This document shows, in pieces, positions 1 to 6,871 of a stretch of 15,039 nt of DNA. The notes under the pieces are model-generated. The model had not been told where the DNA came from. It made no database searches and saw only the letters and a program-made list of their open reading frames with translations. The position numbers and the translations under genes were made by a program. Position 1 is the stretch's first letter, and each line of letters opens with the position of its first letter. Origin of the DNA: CAUPWF01 sp964367905 (lineage in GTDB: Bacteria > Bacillota > Clostridia > Lachnospirales > Lachnospiraceae); NCBI GenBank assembly GCA_964367905.1, contig CAYIZP010000054.1, positions 1-15,039 on the forward strand. Direction: 5' to 3'.

Positions 1-639
1 GGAAATCTATGCAAGGATTGTGCACGTAAGCTCTCTCCATTTTTCGATGATAGGAGAAGCTCTACAGTTGATGAGATTAAGGAACAGCTTTCCTATCGCG
101 AAGAGAATGCACAGAGGGTTGAAGAATTTACTCCGACGAAGGTGATAGGAGGTAGAAGTCTAATTTGTATAGATGAAGACAATAAACTTTGGCTGTTTTC
201 ACGTACAAAAAAGTGGAAGGATAACAATCCAGATATTATTGAATTTTCTCAAGTGACTGGATGTGATGTGGATATCGATGAGAATCAACATGAAATCTAT
301 AAAAATGATGAACCAGGGAAGAGAGAGAGTTATGACCCACCACGTTATAAGAAAACTTATGATTTCAACATTACAATCTATGTAAACTCGCCATGGTTTG
401 ACGATATCAAATTCCAATTGAATGATGATGATATTGAGAGTCGTATGTCGGTTGAATATAAGGAAACTGTGCGTGATGCAGAAGAAATCAAGAGTACATT
501 GCTTGGATTAAGAGAGCAAGTGCGTGAAGAAGTTGCACAAGCGAATGCTCCGAAAGTAGCTGTTACTTGTCCAAACTGTGGCGCTACGACGACTCCAGAT
601 GCGAGTGGTTGCTGCGAATTCTGTAGTGGACCTTGCTAG
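1..639 (+). CDS. DUF4428 / zinc-ribbon protein, 5' end outside the window
   Basis: The reading frame is open from the first base, so the gene starts upstream. The in-frame GTG at 142 is not the real start, because the sequence before it still codes for conserved protein. The first ~45 visible residues (GNLCKDCARKLSPFF, then a DRR and a KEQLSYRE segment) match the DUF4428 family as I know it, a small Cys-pair domain whose first CxxC would lie outside the window. The middle (about residues 50-150) is an unrecognised, mostly beta-looking segment. A short helical stretch leads to a C-terminal zinc ribbon at residues 190-212, with CPNC followed by CCEFC and a terminal Cys. There is no membrane segment. 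It lies 36 bp before the SPFH gene on the same strand, with no terminator between, so co-transcription is likely. The biochemical function is unknown; binding zinc and acting with the SPFH protein is inference. Confidence 0.85.
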   Translation, partial: GNLCKDCARKLSPFFDDRRSSTVDEIKEQLSYREENAQRVEEFTPTKVIGGRSLICIDEDNKLWLFSRTKKWKDNNPDIIEFSQVTGCDVDIDENQHEIYKNDEPGKRESYDPPRYKKTYDFNITIYVNSPWFDDIKFQLNDDDIESRMSVEYKETVRDAEEIKSTLLGLREQVREEVAQANAPKVAVTCPNCGATTTPDASGCCEFCSGPC

Positions 640-660
640 AGGAGCTTTAGGTGAAGAGAG

Positions 661-668
661 AAGGAGGA
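661..668 (+). promoter_or_regulatory. Ribosome binding site of the SPFH gene
   Basis: AAGGAGGA lies 7 bases before the ATG at 676. This strong site fixes the start of the SPFH gene. Confidence 0.8.
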
Positions 669-675
669 AGATGAC

Positions 676-2034
676 ATGGGATTAATTAAAGCGGCACTGG
701 GGGCAGCTGGTGGAGTTCTTGCAGATCAGTGGAAGGAATTTTTCTACTGCGAGGCTTTAGAGGCGGATATCTTAGTGACAAAAGGGCAGAAGAGGACAAC
801 GGGAAGAAGCTCTAATACAAAGGGAGAGGATAATATCATCAGTAATGGCTCCGTGATTGCAGTGGCTGACGGACAGTGTATGATTATAGTTGACAATGGA
901 AAAGTAGTAGAAATCTGTGCAGAGCCAGGAGAATTTACATATGATACATCGACAGAGCCATCCATCTTTTCAGGAGATTTAGGCGAGAGCATCGTGGGGA
1001 CATTTAAAAATATTGGTGCACGTTTTACATTTGGTGGGCAGCCAGGAAAAGACCAACGGATTTATTATTTCAATACAAAAGAAATCCTGGGGAATAAGTA
1101 TGGCACTCCAAGCCCTGTTCCGTTCAGGGTTGTGGATCAAAATATTGGGCTTGATATCGATATTTCGATTCGATGTTTTGGGGAGTATTCTTATAAAATT
1201 ATAGATCCAATGCTATTTTACACCAATGTATGTGGTAATATTGGAGAGGATTATAATCGTGCAGAAATTGATGGAATGCTGAAGACAGAACTCTTAACAG
1301 CATTACAGCCAGCATTTGCTAAGATTTCTGCTATGGGAGTTCGTTATAGTGCTCTGCCAGGGCATACGATGGAACTTGCAGATGCCTTGAATGAAGTGCT
1401 TACTTCCAAGTGGACGGAGCTCCGTGGACTAAAGATTCAGTCCTTCGGGGTGTCATCGGTAAAAGCAAATGAAGAAGATGAAGCTATGATCAAAGAGCTT
1501 CAACGGAATGCGACATTCAGAAATCCTACGATGGCAGCAGCACATCTAGTAGGTGCACAGGCAAGCGCAATGCAAGATGCAGCTAAAAATGAAAGTGGAA
1601 TGGGTGCAATGATGGGATTTATGGGGATGAATATGGCTGGGAATACTGGCGGAATGAATTCTCAAAATCTATTTGCGATGGGTCAGCAGCACCAGCAACA
1701 ACAGTATCAACAACAGCAACAACCACAACAAATGCAACAGGCTCCACAAGCAGCAACTCCACAAGAAGCGTGGCTTTGTTCTTGTGGTGGATCAAATACA
1801 GGAAAGTTCTGCTTGGAATGCGGCTCTCCAAAACCAGCACCAGCAGAAGGTTGGTCTTGCTCTTGTGGCACGGTAAACAGAGGGAAATTTTGCCCAGAGT
1901 GTGGAGGGAAAAAACCTATGGATGCGCCTCTCTATGCTTGTGATAAATGTGGTTGGAATCCACCAGATCCGAAAAATCCACCGAAATTCTGTCCAGAGTG
2001 TGGAGATGTATTTGATGAAGACGATACAAAGTAA
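676..2034 (+). CDS. SPFH-domain protein with three C-terminal zinc ribbons (YdjI-like)
   Basis: This 452-residue protein resembles B. subtilis YdjI and the proteins labelled 'virion core protein-like'. These are SPFH (band-7) proteins associated with the membrane and, in Bacillus, encoded with PspA. Residues 1-20 form an amphipathic, Ala/Gly-rich start. The SPFH-like body spans about 45-275 (for example RIYYFNTKEILG and the IRCFGEYSYKI strand). A helical segment (275-305), a Met/Gly-rich stretch (307-336) and a Gln-rich linker (337-357) follow. Three zinc ribbons come next: C368/C370/C379/C382, C395/C397/C406/C409 and C422/C425/C439/C442. The first two use a CxC rather than a CxxC knuckle. 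The acidic tail ends DEDDTK. There is no clear transmembrane helix, so the protein is probably a peripheral, oligomeric membrane scaffold. It follows the DUF4428 gene and ends in a strong terminator. The role in envelope stress is inferred from family context. Confidence 0.85.
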   Translation: MGLIKAALGAAGGVLADQWKEFFYCEALEADILVTKGQKRTTGRSSNTKGEDNIISNGSVIAVADGQCMIIVDNGKVVEICAEPGEFTYDTSTEPSIFSGDLGESIVGTFKNIGARFTFGGQPGKDQRIYYFNTKEILGNKYGTPSPVPFRVVDQNIGLDIDISIRCFGEYSYKIIDPMLFYTNVCGNIGEDYNRAEIDGMLKTELLTALQPAFAKISAMGVRYSALPGHTMELADALNEVLTSKWTELRGLKIQSFGVSSVKANEEDEAMIKELQRNATFRNPTMAAAHLVGAQASAMQDAAKNESGMGAMMGFMGMNMAGNTGGMNSQNLFAMGQQHQQQQYQQQQQPQQMQQAPQAATPQEAWLCSCGGSNTGKFCLECGSPKPAPAEGWSCSCGTVNRGKFCPECGGKKPMDAPLYACDKCGWNPPDPKNPPKFCPECGDVFDEDDTK

Positions 2035-2038
2035 TGGT

Positions 2039-2079
2039 TTGATAAAAGGATACAGAAATGTATCCTTTTATCAATTTTT
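2039..2079 (+). terminator. Rho-independent terminator after the SPFH gene
   Basis: A perfect 16-bp stem (2039-2054 paired with 2059-2074) closes on a GAAA tetraloop and is followed by TTTTT. It starts 4 bases after the stop codon, so it ends the DUF4428-SPFH transcript. The stem is AT-rich at its base but uninterrupted. Confidence 0.93.
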
Positions 2080-2218
2080 GGGTGAATGCTATGATAAAAT
2101 ATGATACACTGAAATCAATGAGAGGTTGTCCATGATGGTAATCTGTTCTCATGGGGAAGGTGTGTGGAATATCCAAATTCAAATAGAAAATTGGAGATTT
2201 GGCAAATAAAAAGTCACA

Positions 2219-2247
2219 TTGACATTTTGACAGAATAAAGTTATGAT
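2219..2247 (+). promoter_or_regulatory. Sigma-A-type promoter of copZ-copA
   Basis: TTGACA (2219-2224) and TATGAT (2242-2247) are separated by 17 bases, which is near consensus. A second TTGACA lies at 2227-2232, eight bases downstream, but has no good -10 partner. The start of transcription would be near 2254, giving a leader of about 45 bases. No CopY box (TACAnnTGTA) was seen around it, and I could not recognise a CsoR operator. The rest of the 2080-2297 spacer holds no gene that I can support. Confidence 0.72.
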
Positions 2248-2297
2248 TTATTGTATTAGGATATGCTAACTTGATTTTAAGATAGAGGAGGGAAAAA

Positions 2298-2507
2298 ATG
2301 TTACAGAAATTTGAGGTTACAGGGATGATGTGTTCTGCGTGCGCAGCGACAGTTGATAAGGTGGTTCACAAGTTAGAAGGGATTCATACAGTGGATGTAG
2401 ATTTAGAAGGGAAATCCTTGACCGTTGATTTTGATGAAACAAAATTGAAAGACGAAGACATCATCAAGGCAGTGTATAATGCAGGATTTGATGCAAAGAG
2501 CATATAG
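2298..2507 (+). CDS. copZ: Copper chaperone, free-standing HMA domain (CopZ-like)
   Basis: This 69-residue protein is a complete single heavy-metal-associated domain. It carries the GMMCSAC loop, with Cu(I)-binding Cys12 and Cys15, and a typical babbab-length sequence ending in NAGFDAKSI. Such proteins bind Cu(I) in the cytoplasm and pass it to the CopA ATPase. A strong ribosome binding site (GAGGAGGG, 2285-2292) lies 5 bases before the ATG. It stands directly before copA. The stop (TAG, 2505-2507) is in the same reading frame as copA and is followed by only four sense codons before the copA ATG. Its sequence is clearly related to the N-terminal domain of that CopA, so the pair may derive from a two-HMA ATPase split by a stop codon. 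The chaperone role follows the family; separate translation is inferred. Confidence 0.9.
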   Translation: MLQKFEVTGMMCSACAATVDKVVHKLEGIHTVDVDLEGKSLTVDFDETKLKDEDIIKAVYNAGFDAKSI

Positions 2508-2519
2508 AGGAAGCAGAAG

Positions 2520-4787
2520 ATGAAACAAAAATTTGATATTATTGGAATGTCTTGTTCTGCATGCTCAGCGAATATTGAGAGGGTATTGAATCGGCTGGAG
2601 GGGTTGAATAGTGTATCGGTCAATTTGCTGAATAACAATATGCTAGTTGATTATGATGAAAAGGTCTTATCAGAGGAAGACATTGTTACAACGGTGGACA
2701 ATGCAGGATTTGAAGCATTGCCAATCAGAGAAGAGAAGAAGGCGAAAGCTCCAGAGAAGAAGGACTTAGCAAAAGTAGAAGTCGATGAGATGCAGAAGAG
2801 GCTCATTATTTCTATTTTGTTTGCAGCGCCTTTATTTTATATCTCTATGGGACATATGATGGGATGGCCATTGCCAAGTGGAATGCATGGCACAGAACAT
2901 GCAATAACATTTGCCTTTACCCAATTTTTATTAGCAATACCTGTAGTGTTTATCAATCGAAAATTTTATGTTGTAGGTTTTAAATCGCTCTACAAAAAAC
3001 ATCCGAATATGGACTCTTTGATTGCGATTGGGACATCAGCAGCGATGCTTTATGGGATTTTTGTAATTTATAAGATCGGAATTGGCCTAGGATATGGAGA
3101 TTTGGAGTCGGTGATGAGATACTCTATGGATTTGTATTTTGAATCCGCTGCAGTAGTTCTGACTCTGATTACCTTGGGAAAATTCTTAGAGACAAGGGCA
3201 AAGAGTAAAACTTCAGAGGCGATAAAAAAATTGATAGATTTAGCGCCTAAGACAGCATTGGTTGTGCGAAATGGAAGAGAAATAGAAGTTTCGATTGATG
3301 ATTTAGTATTAGGTGACATTGTTATTGTCAAGCCAGGACAAGCGATTCCGACCGATGGAATCTTGGTGTCAGGTAAGACATCGGTAGACGAATCGATGCT
3401 GACGGGGGAGAGCTTGCCTATTGAGAAGTCTCAAGGTGACAAAGTAATCGGTGCTAGTATCAATAAATCTGGTTACTTTGAGTTTGAAGTTACCAAGGTA
3501 GGGGATGATACAGTTTTATCTCAAATTATCAAGCTAGTAGAAGAGGCGAGTTCTTCCAAAGCACCAATTGCGAAGATGGCTGATAAGATTAGCAGTATAT
3601 TTGTGCCTGCTGTTATTGGGATTGCAGTTCTTGCTACAGTTGTTTGGCTCTTGCTTGGATTTTCTTTTGAATTTGCACTCTCTATAGGAATTGCAGTTCT
3701 GGTGATTTCATGCCCATGCGCACTTGGATTAGCTACTCCGACTGCTATTATGGTGGGAACAGGAAAAGGTGCGGAAAATGGTGTCTTAATAAAATCTGCG
3801 GAGGCATTGGAAACAGCGCATACGCTAGACACAGTAGTTATGGATAAGACAGGCACCATTACAGAGGGAAAACCTCAAATTACAGACTTGATTGTATCAA
3901 AAAAGATAACAAAACAAAAATTATTGCAACTAGCTGCATCCGTAGAGAAGCAATCTGAACATCCACTATCAGATGCGATTGTGAAGAATGCAGAGCAAGA
4001 AGCAATCGAACTTTTACCAGTGAATGAATTCCAAGCATTACATGGACTTGGAATTAAAGCATCTGTAGATGAAACTACAATCTATATTGGCAATAGAAAA
4101 TTGATGGATGAAAACAATATCGATTTATCCGAGCTAGTGGACAAGGTACAAACATTATCCGATGAAGGTAAGACATCGATGTTTGTGTCAGATGCTACTG
4201 AGGTTCTTGGTGTGATTGCTGTAGCTGATGTTGTGAAAGCGACAAGTCAAAATGCAATAGAAGCATTCCAAGATATGGGAATCGATGTAATTATGCTAAC
4301 AGGAGATAATAAGCGGACGGCCGAAGCCATCGGCAAGAGGATTGGCGTAAGTAAGATTATTGCGGAAGTTCTACCACAAGATAAGGAAAAAGTAGTTAGA
4401 ACCTTGATGGAATCAGGAAAAAAAGTTGCAATGATAGGTGATGGAATTAACGACGCACCTGCCTTGGTTCGTGCTGATGTTGGAATTGCAATCGGGGCGG
4501 GAACCGATGTGGCAATTGAATCTGCTGATATTGTATTGGTTAAGAACGATTTATTGGATGGTGTAAAAGCTGTTCAATTGAGCAAATCTGTAATCAGAAA
4601 CATTAAGCAAAACTTGTTCTGGGCATTTATATATAATATCATTGGTATCCCGTTAGCAGCAGGTGTGTTCTATGGTATTTTGGGGTGGAAACTTAATCCA
4701 ATGTTCGCAGGAGCAGCCATGAGCTTAAGTAGTGTTTCTGTTGTATCGAATGCTTTGAGACTTAAATTTTTTCAATCCAAAATCTAG
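2520..4787 (+). CDS. copA: Cu(I)-exporting P1B-type ATPase (CopA)
   Basis: This 755-residue P-type ATPase pumps Cu(I) out across the cytoplasmic membrane. Its parts in order are: one N-terminal HMA domain (GMSCSAC; Cys12/Cys15); a charged linker (71-90); transmembrane helices from about 95; the actuator motif TGES (295-298); the membrane metal site CPC (398-400) in SCPCALGLATP; the phosphorylation motif DKTGT with Asp442; the P1B-specific His-Pro pair (481-482); TGD (594-596); and GDGINDAP (640-647). YN at 705-706 and the MSLSS segment from 734 in the last helices are the pattern of Cu(I)-type (IB-1) pumps. Length is normal for a one-HMA CopA. The ribosome binding site is modest (AGAGGAAG, about 2507-2514), so translation may be coupled to copZ. 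There is no obvious terminator after the stop. It converges on the ZIP gene, 6 bp away. Confidence 0.95.
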   Translation: MKQKFDIIGMSCSACSANIERVLNRLEGLNSVSVNLLNNNMLVDYDEKVLSEEDIVTTVDNAGFEALPIREEKKAKAPEKKDLAKVEVDEMQKRLIISILFAAPLFYISMGHMMGWPLPSGMHGTEHAITFAFTQFLLAIPVVFINRKFYVVGFKSLYKKHPNMDSLIAIGTSAAMLYGIFVIYKIGIGLGYGDLESVMRYSMDLYFESAAVVLTLITLGKFLETRAKSKTSEAIKKLIDLAPKTALVVRNGREIEVSIDDLVLGDIVIVKPGQAIPTDGILVSGKTSVDESMLTGESLPIEKSQGDKVIGASINKSGYFEFEVTKVGDDTVLSQIIKLVEEASSSKAPIAKMADKISSIFVPAVIGIAVLATVVWLLLGFSFEFALSIGIAVLVISCPCALGLATPTAIMVGTGKGAENGVLIKSAEALETAHTLDTVVMDKTGTITEGKPQITDLIVSKKITKQKLLQLAASVEKQSEHPLSDAIVKNAEQEAIELLPVNEFQALHGLGIKASVDETTIYIGNRKLMDENNIDLSELVDKVQTLSDEGKTSMFVSDATEVLGVIAVADVVKATSQNAIEAFQDMGIDVIMLTGDNKRTAEAIGKRIGVSKIIAEVLPQDKEKVVRTLMESGKKVAMIGDGINDAPALVRADVGIAIGAGTDVAIESADIVLVKNDLLDGVKAVQLSKSVIRNIKQNLFWAFIYNIIGIPLAAGVFYGILGWKLNPMFAGAAMSLSSVSVVSNALRLKFFQSKI

Positions 4788-4793
4788 GAAAGA

Positions 4794-5597
4794 TTAGATG
4801 AAAAACAGAAGGCTGACAGCCATAATCATCATTCCAGAAACTAAGCCAAGCATGGCAGTGTGGTGTTCTCCATATTCTCTTGCGGAAGGCAATAATTCGT
4901 CAAGGCTGATATATACCATGATTCCAGAAACAGCAGCAAATACGAGACCGAATATTCGGTCGTCAATAAATTGCAAGAATAAGAAGTAGCCGACTAAGGC
5001 TCCAATTGGCTCTGATAGACCAGATAAGAAGGAGAGTTTAAAAGCCTTTTTTCTGCTACCAGTTGCATAGAATATTGGCACTGCCACAGCAATTCCTTCT
5101 GGAATGTTGTGGATTGCAATTGCAAATGTAATTGCAATTCCTGATTGAGGGTCTTCCAAAGCAGAAATAAAGGTGGCAAGACCCTCAGGGAAGTTATGAA
5201 TGCCGATGGCCAGTGCAGTGAAGAGTCCCATCCTCATCAAGTTATTCTTATGTTCTTGACTTGTTCCATCCATCTCTTCTACGGTATGTGCCTCATGAGG
5301 ATTTCCCATCTCAGGGATAAATTTATCAATCAATGCAATTAAGGCGATTCCGCCAAAAAATCCACAAACAGCAAATATATTTCCTTGTTTTTCTCCGAAA
5401 AAAGGAGTCAGTGAATCGACAGCCTTCGGTAGGATTTCAACAAAAGAGACATAGAGCATCACTCCAGCGGAAAGCCCCAAAGAAAACGAGAGGAATTTCT
5501 TATTCGTCCGCTTTGTAAGTAGGGACATAGCACTTCCAATTCCTGTGGCAAGCCCAGCAATCAATGTTAATCCAAATGCAAAAATGATATTATTCAT
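4794..5597 (-). CDS. zupT: ZIP-family divalent metal transporter (ZupT-like)
   Basis: This 267-residue integral membrane protein is close in length to E. coli ZupT (257). ZIP proteins move zinc and other divalent metals (Fe, Mn, Co) into the cytoplasm. Eight helices are likely. The two metal-site motifs HNFPEG (134-139) and HNIPEG (163-168) are intact, followed by SEPIGA (195-200). The variable loop between helices 3 and 4 (about 97-120) holds His101, His104 and His116 with acidic residues, as expected for a metal-sampling loop. The start is supported by AGAAAGGA (5605-5612), 7 bases from the ATG. The gene is divergent from the FAH-family gene and convergent with copA. The metal specificity cannot be read from sequence. 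Broad import is the family norm, and zinc is the usual default. Confidence 0.9.
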   Translation of the reverse strand: MNNIIFAFGLTLIAGLATGIGSAMSLLTKRTNKKFLSFSLGLSAGVMLYVSFVEILPKAVDSLTPFFGEKQGNIFAVCGFFGGIALIALIDKFIPEMGNPHEAHTVEEMDGTSQEHKNNLMRMGLFTALAIGIHNFPEGLATFISALEDPQSGIAITFAIAIHNIPEGIAVAVPIFYATGSRKKAFKLSFLSGLSEPIGALVGYFLFLQFIDDRIFGLVFAAVSGIMVYISLDELLPSAREYGEHHTAMLGLVSGMMIMAVSLLFFI

Positions 5598-5722
5598 GTG
5601 AGAATCCTTTCTGTGTGCATAATTAGTTGTTTATGTTAGTATATGTAGGAAATCTAAGAATTCATTCTATAGTTTATGCTATCTCATTTTGGGAGTTTTG
5701 TCTATATGATATTAATATTATA

Positions 5723-5731
5723 TGTTATAAT
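5723..5731 (+). promoter_or_regulatory. Possible extended -10 promoter for the FAH-family gene
   Basis: TGTTATAAT at 5723-5731 is an extended -10 element (TGnTATAAT). No good -35 is found 16-18 bases upstream, which is tolerable for an extended -10 promoter. The leader would be about 60 bases. The 5598-5797 spacer also must hold the divergent zupT promoter, which I could not identify with confidence. Confidence 0.5.
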
Positions 5732-5797
5732 GATGTCAATTGATATTTAAATGAGGGTAAGACAGTATTGTCTGTTGAGAAAGGATAGGCTATCAAG

Positions 5798-6679
5798 ATG
5801 AAATTGTTTACAGGAATCTATAAGGGAAAGAGTGTTTTAGGTGTAATTGCAAATGAAGCAAGCAAATGTATCTTGTTTCAGGATTTGGGTTTGAACTATG
5901 GGGATTTAAATGAGTTTATTATTTCAGGAACGAAGTCGGATTATGAAATTTTGAAAAGTGCAGGAAAATGCGAAGACAAACTTATCGATTTTAGTGAAAT
6001 TAAGTTATGTGCACCAATCCTGCATCCATTGCAAGACATCATCTGTCTAGGTATCAATTATCTGGATCACGCAGAGGAGTCTGCCAGATTCAAAAAAGAG
6101 GCATTTGAAAGAGAGCGTTCCTATCCAGTTTATTTTTCGAAGAGAGTGAATAAGGCAATTGGGGATGGGGATGAAATTATATATAACAGAGAAGCCTATG
6201 AGCAATTGGATTATGAAGCTGAGTTAGCTGTAATTATCGGCAGAGATGCAAAGAATGTGAAACAAGAAGATGCGCTAGACTATGTATTTGGATATACTAT
6301 TCTAAACGATATGAGTGCACGAGATGTTCAGATACGTCATAAGCAATGGTATTTTGGAAAAAGCATGGATGGATTTACACCGATGGGGCCAGTGATTACA
6401 ACTGTGGATGAATTTGATGGTATTCCAAATCTGAGAATTACTTCAAAGGTAAATGGTGAAATTCGACAGCAGAGTGAAACAGGTCTACAGCAGTTTGACA
6501 TTGCACATGTAATCGAAGAGTTAAGTCGAGGGTTTACCTTGAAGGCGGGAACCATAATCTCAACAGGAACACCGGCTGGTGTGGGAATGGGATTTGAACC
6601 ACCTAAATTTCTACAGGTTGGAGATGTGGTTGAATGTGAGATTGAGAAGATAGGAAGAATCAGGAATAAGATAATTTAA
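5798..6679 (+). CDS. Fumarylacetoacetate hydrolase (FAH) family enzyme
   Basis: This 293-residue cytoplasmic enzyme belongs to the FAH superfamily, whose members cleave C-C bonds in acylpyruvates or decarboxylate/hydrate 2-oxo acids using Mg2+ or Mn2+. The N-terminal domain (1-70) is variable. The catalytic fold starts at DIICLGINYLDH (80-91). The metal ligands are visible as Glu140 and Glu142 in DYEAELAVIIG and Asp171 in the NDMSARDVQ motif. Further family motifs are GKSMDGFTPMGP (187-198) and STGTPAGVG (255-263). Length and motif order are those of bacterial members such as acylpyruvase and 2-hydroxyhepta-2,4-diene-1,7-dioate isomerase-like proteins. The ribosome binding site (AAAGGA, 5780-5785) is 12 bases from the ATG, a little far. 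No catabolic genes sit beside it, and it has its own terminator, so it appears to be a single-gene unit. Exact substrate is unknown; an oxaloacetate-tautomer or acylpyruvate clean-up role is only a guess. Confidence 0.88.
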   Translation: MKLFTGIYKGKSVLGVIANEASKCILFQDLGLNYGDLNEFIISGTKSDYEILKSAGKCEDKLIDFSEIKLCAPILHPLQDIICLGINYLDHAEESARFKKEAFERERSYPVYFSKRVNKAIGDGDEIIYNREAYEQLDYEAELAVIIGRDAKNVKQEDALDYVFGYTILNDMSARDVQIRHKQWYFGKSMDGFTPMGPVITTVDEFDGIPNLRITSKVNGEIRQQSETGLQQFDIAHVIEELSRGFTLKAGTIISTGTPAGVGMGFEPPKFLQVGDVVECEIEKIGRIRNKII

Positions 6680-6694
6680 GTTACGGTTATAATG

Positions 6695-6733
6695 TAGGAC
6701 GTGGTGTGAGTGATACACATCGCGTCCTATTTT
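6695..6733 (+). terminator. Terminator after the FAH-family gene
   Basis: TAGGACG (6695-6701) pairs with CGTCCTA (6723-6729). The stem continues through G-U-tolerant pairs to a 14-bp helix (6695-6708 with 6716-6729) and a 7-base loop. TTTT (6730-6733) follows. It begins 15 bases after the stop codon. The remaining spacer up to 6871 contains a 7-bp inverted repeat but no promoter I can defend. Confidence 0.8.
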
Positions 6734-6853
6734 AATGTAACAGGAAACTGCTTATAAATTTACAACTTTGTTACAAGTAGGGGAAGTCTTTGATACGTCT
6801 CTGGGTTAAGATGGTAGTGAACTCTTGGGAAGAATATTGATGGAAGTTGTGAG

Positions 6854-6859
6854 AAAGGG
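6854..6859 (+). promoter_or_regulatory. Ribosome binding site that decides the lipoprotein start
   Basis: The AAAGGG core abuts the ATG at 6860 with no spacer but lies 12 bases from the in-frame ATG at 6872. The later ATG also gives a classical MKK lipoprotein signal peptide, so 6872 is preferred. Confidence 0.65.
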
Positions 6860-6871
6860 ATGGTTATTTAT

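Noticed and set aside
142..144. GTG start for the first gene
   Set aside because: The frame is open and codes for a DUF4428-like sequence before it, so the true start is outside the window.
1676..1750. CAG/CAA-rich tract as a DNA repeat element
   Set aside because: It is mixed CAA/CAG coding for a Gln-rich linker in the SPFH protein, in frame; no repeat unit is kept at DNA level.
2080..2218. A copper operator (CopY box) or small gene in the spacer before copZ
   Set aside because: No TACAnnTGTA box was found and no frame with a ribosome binding site and plausible protein was seen; only the promoter is supported.
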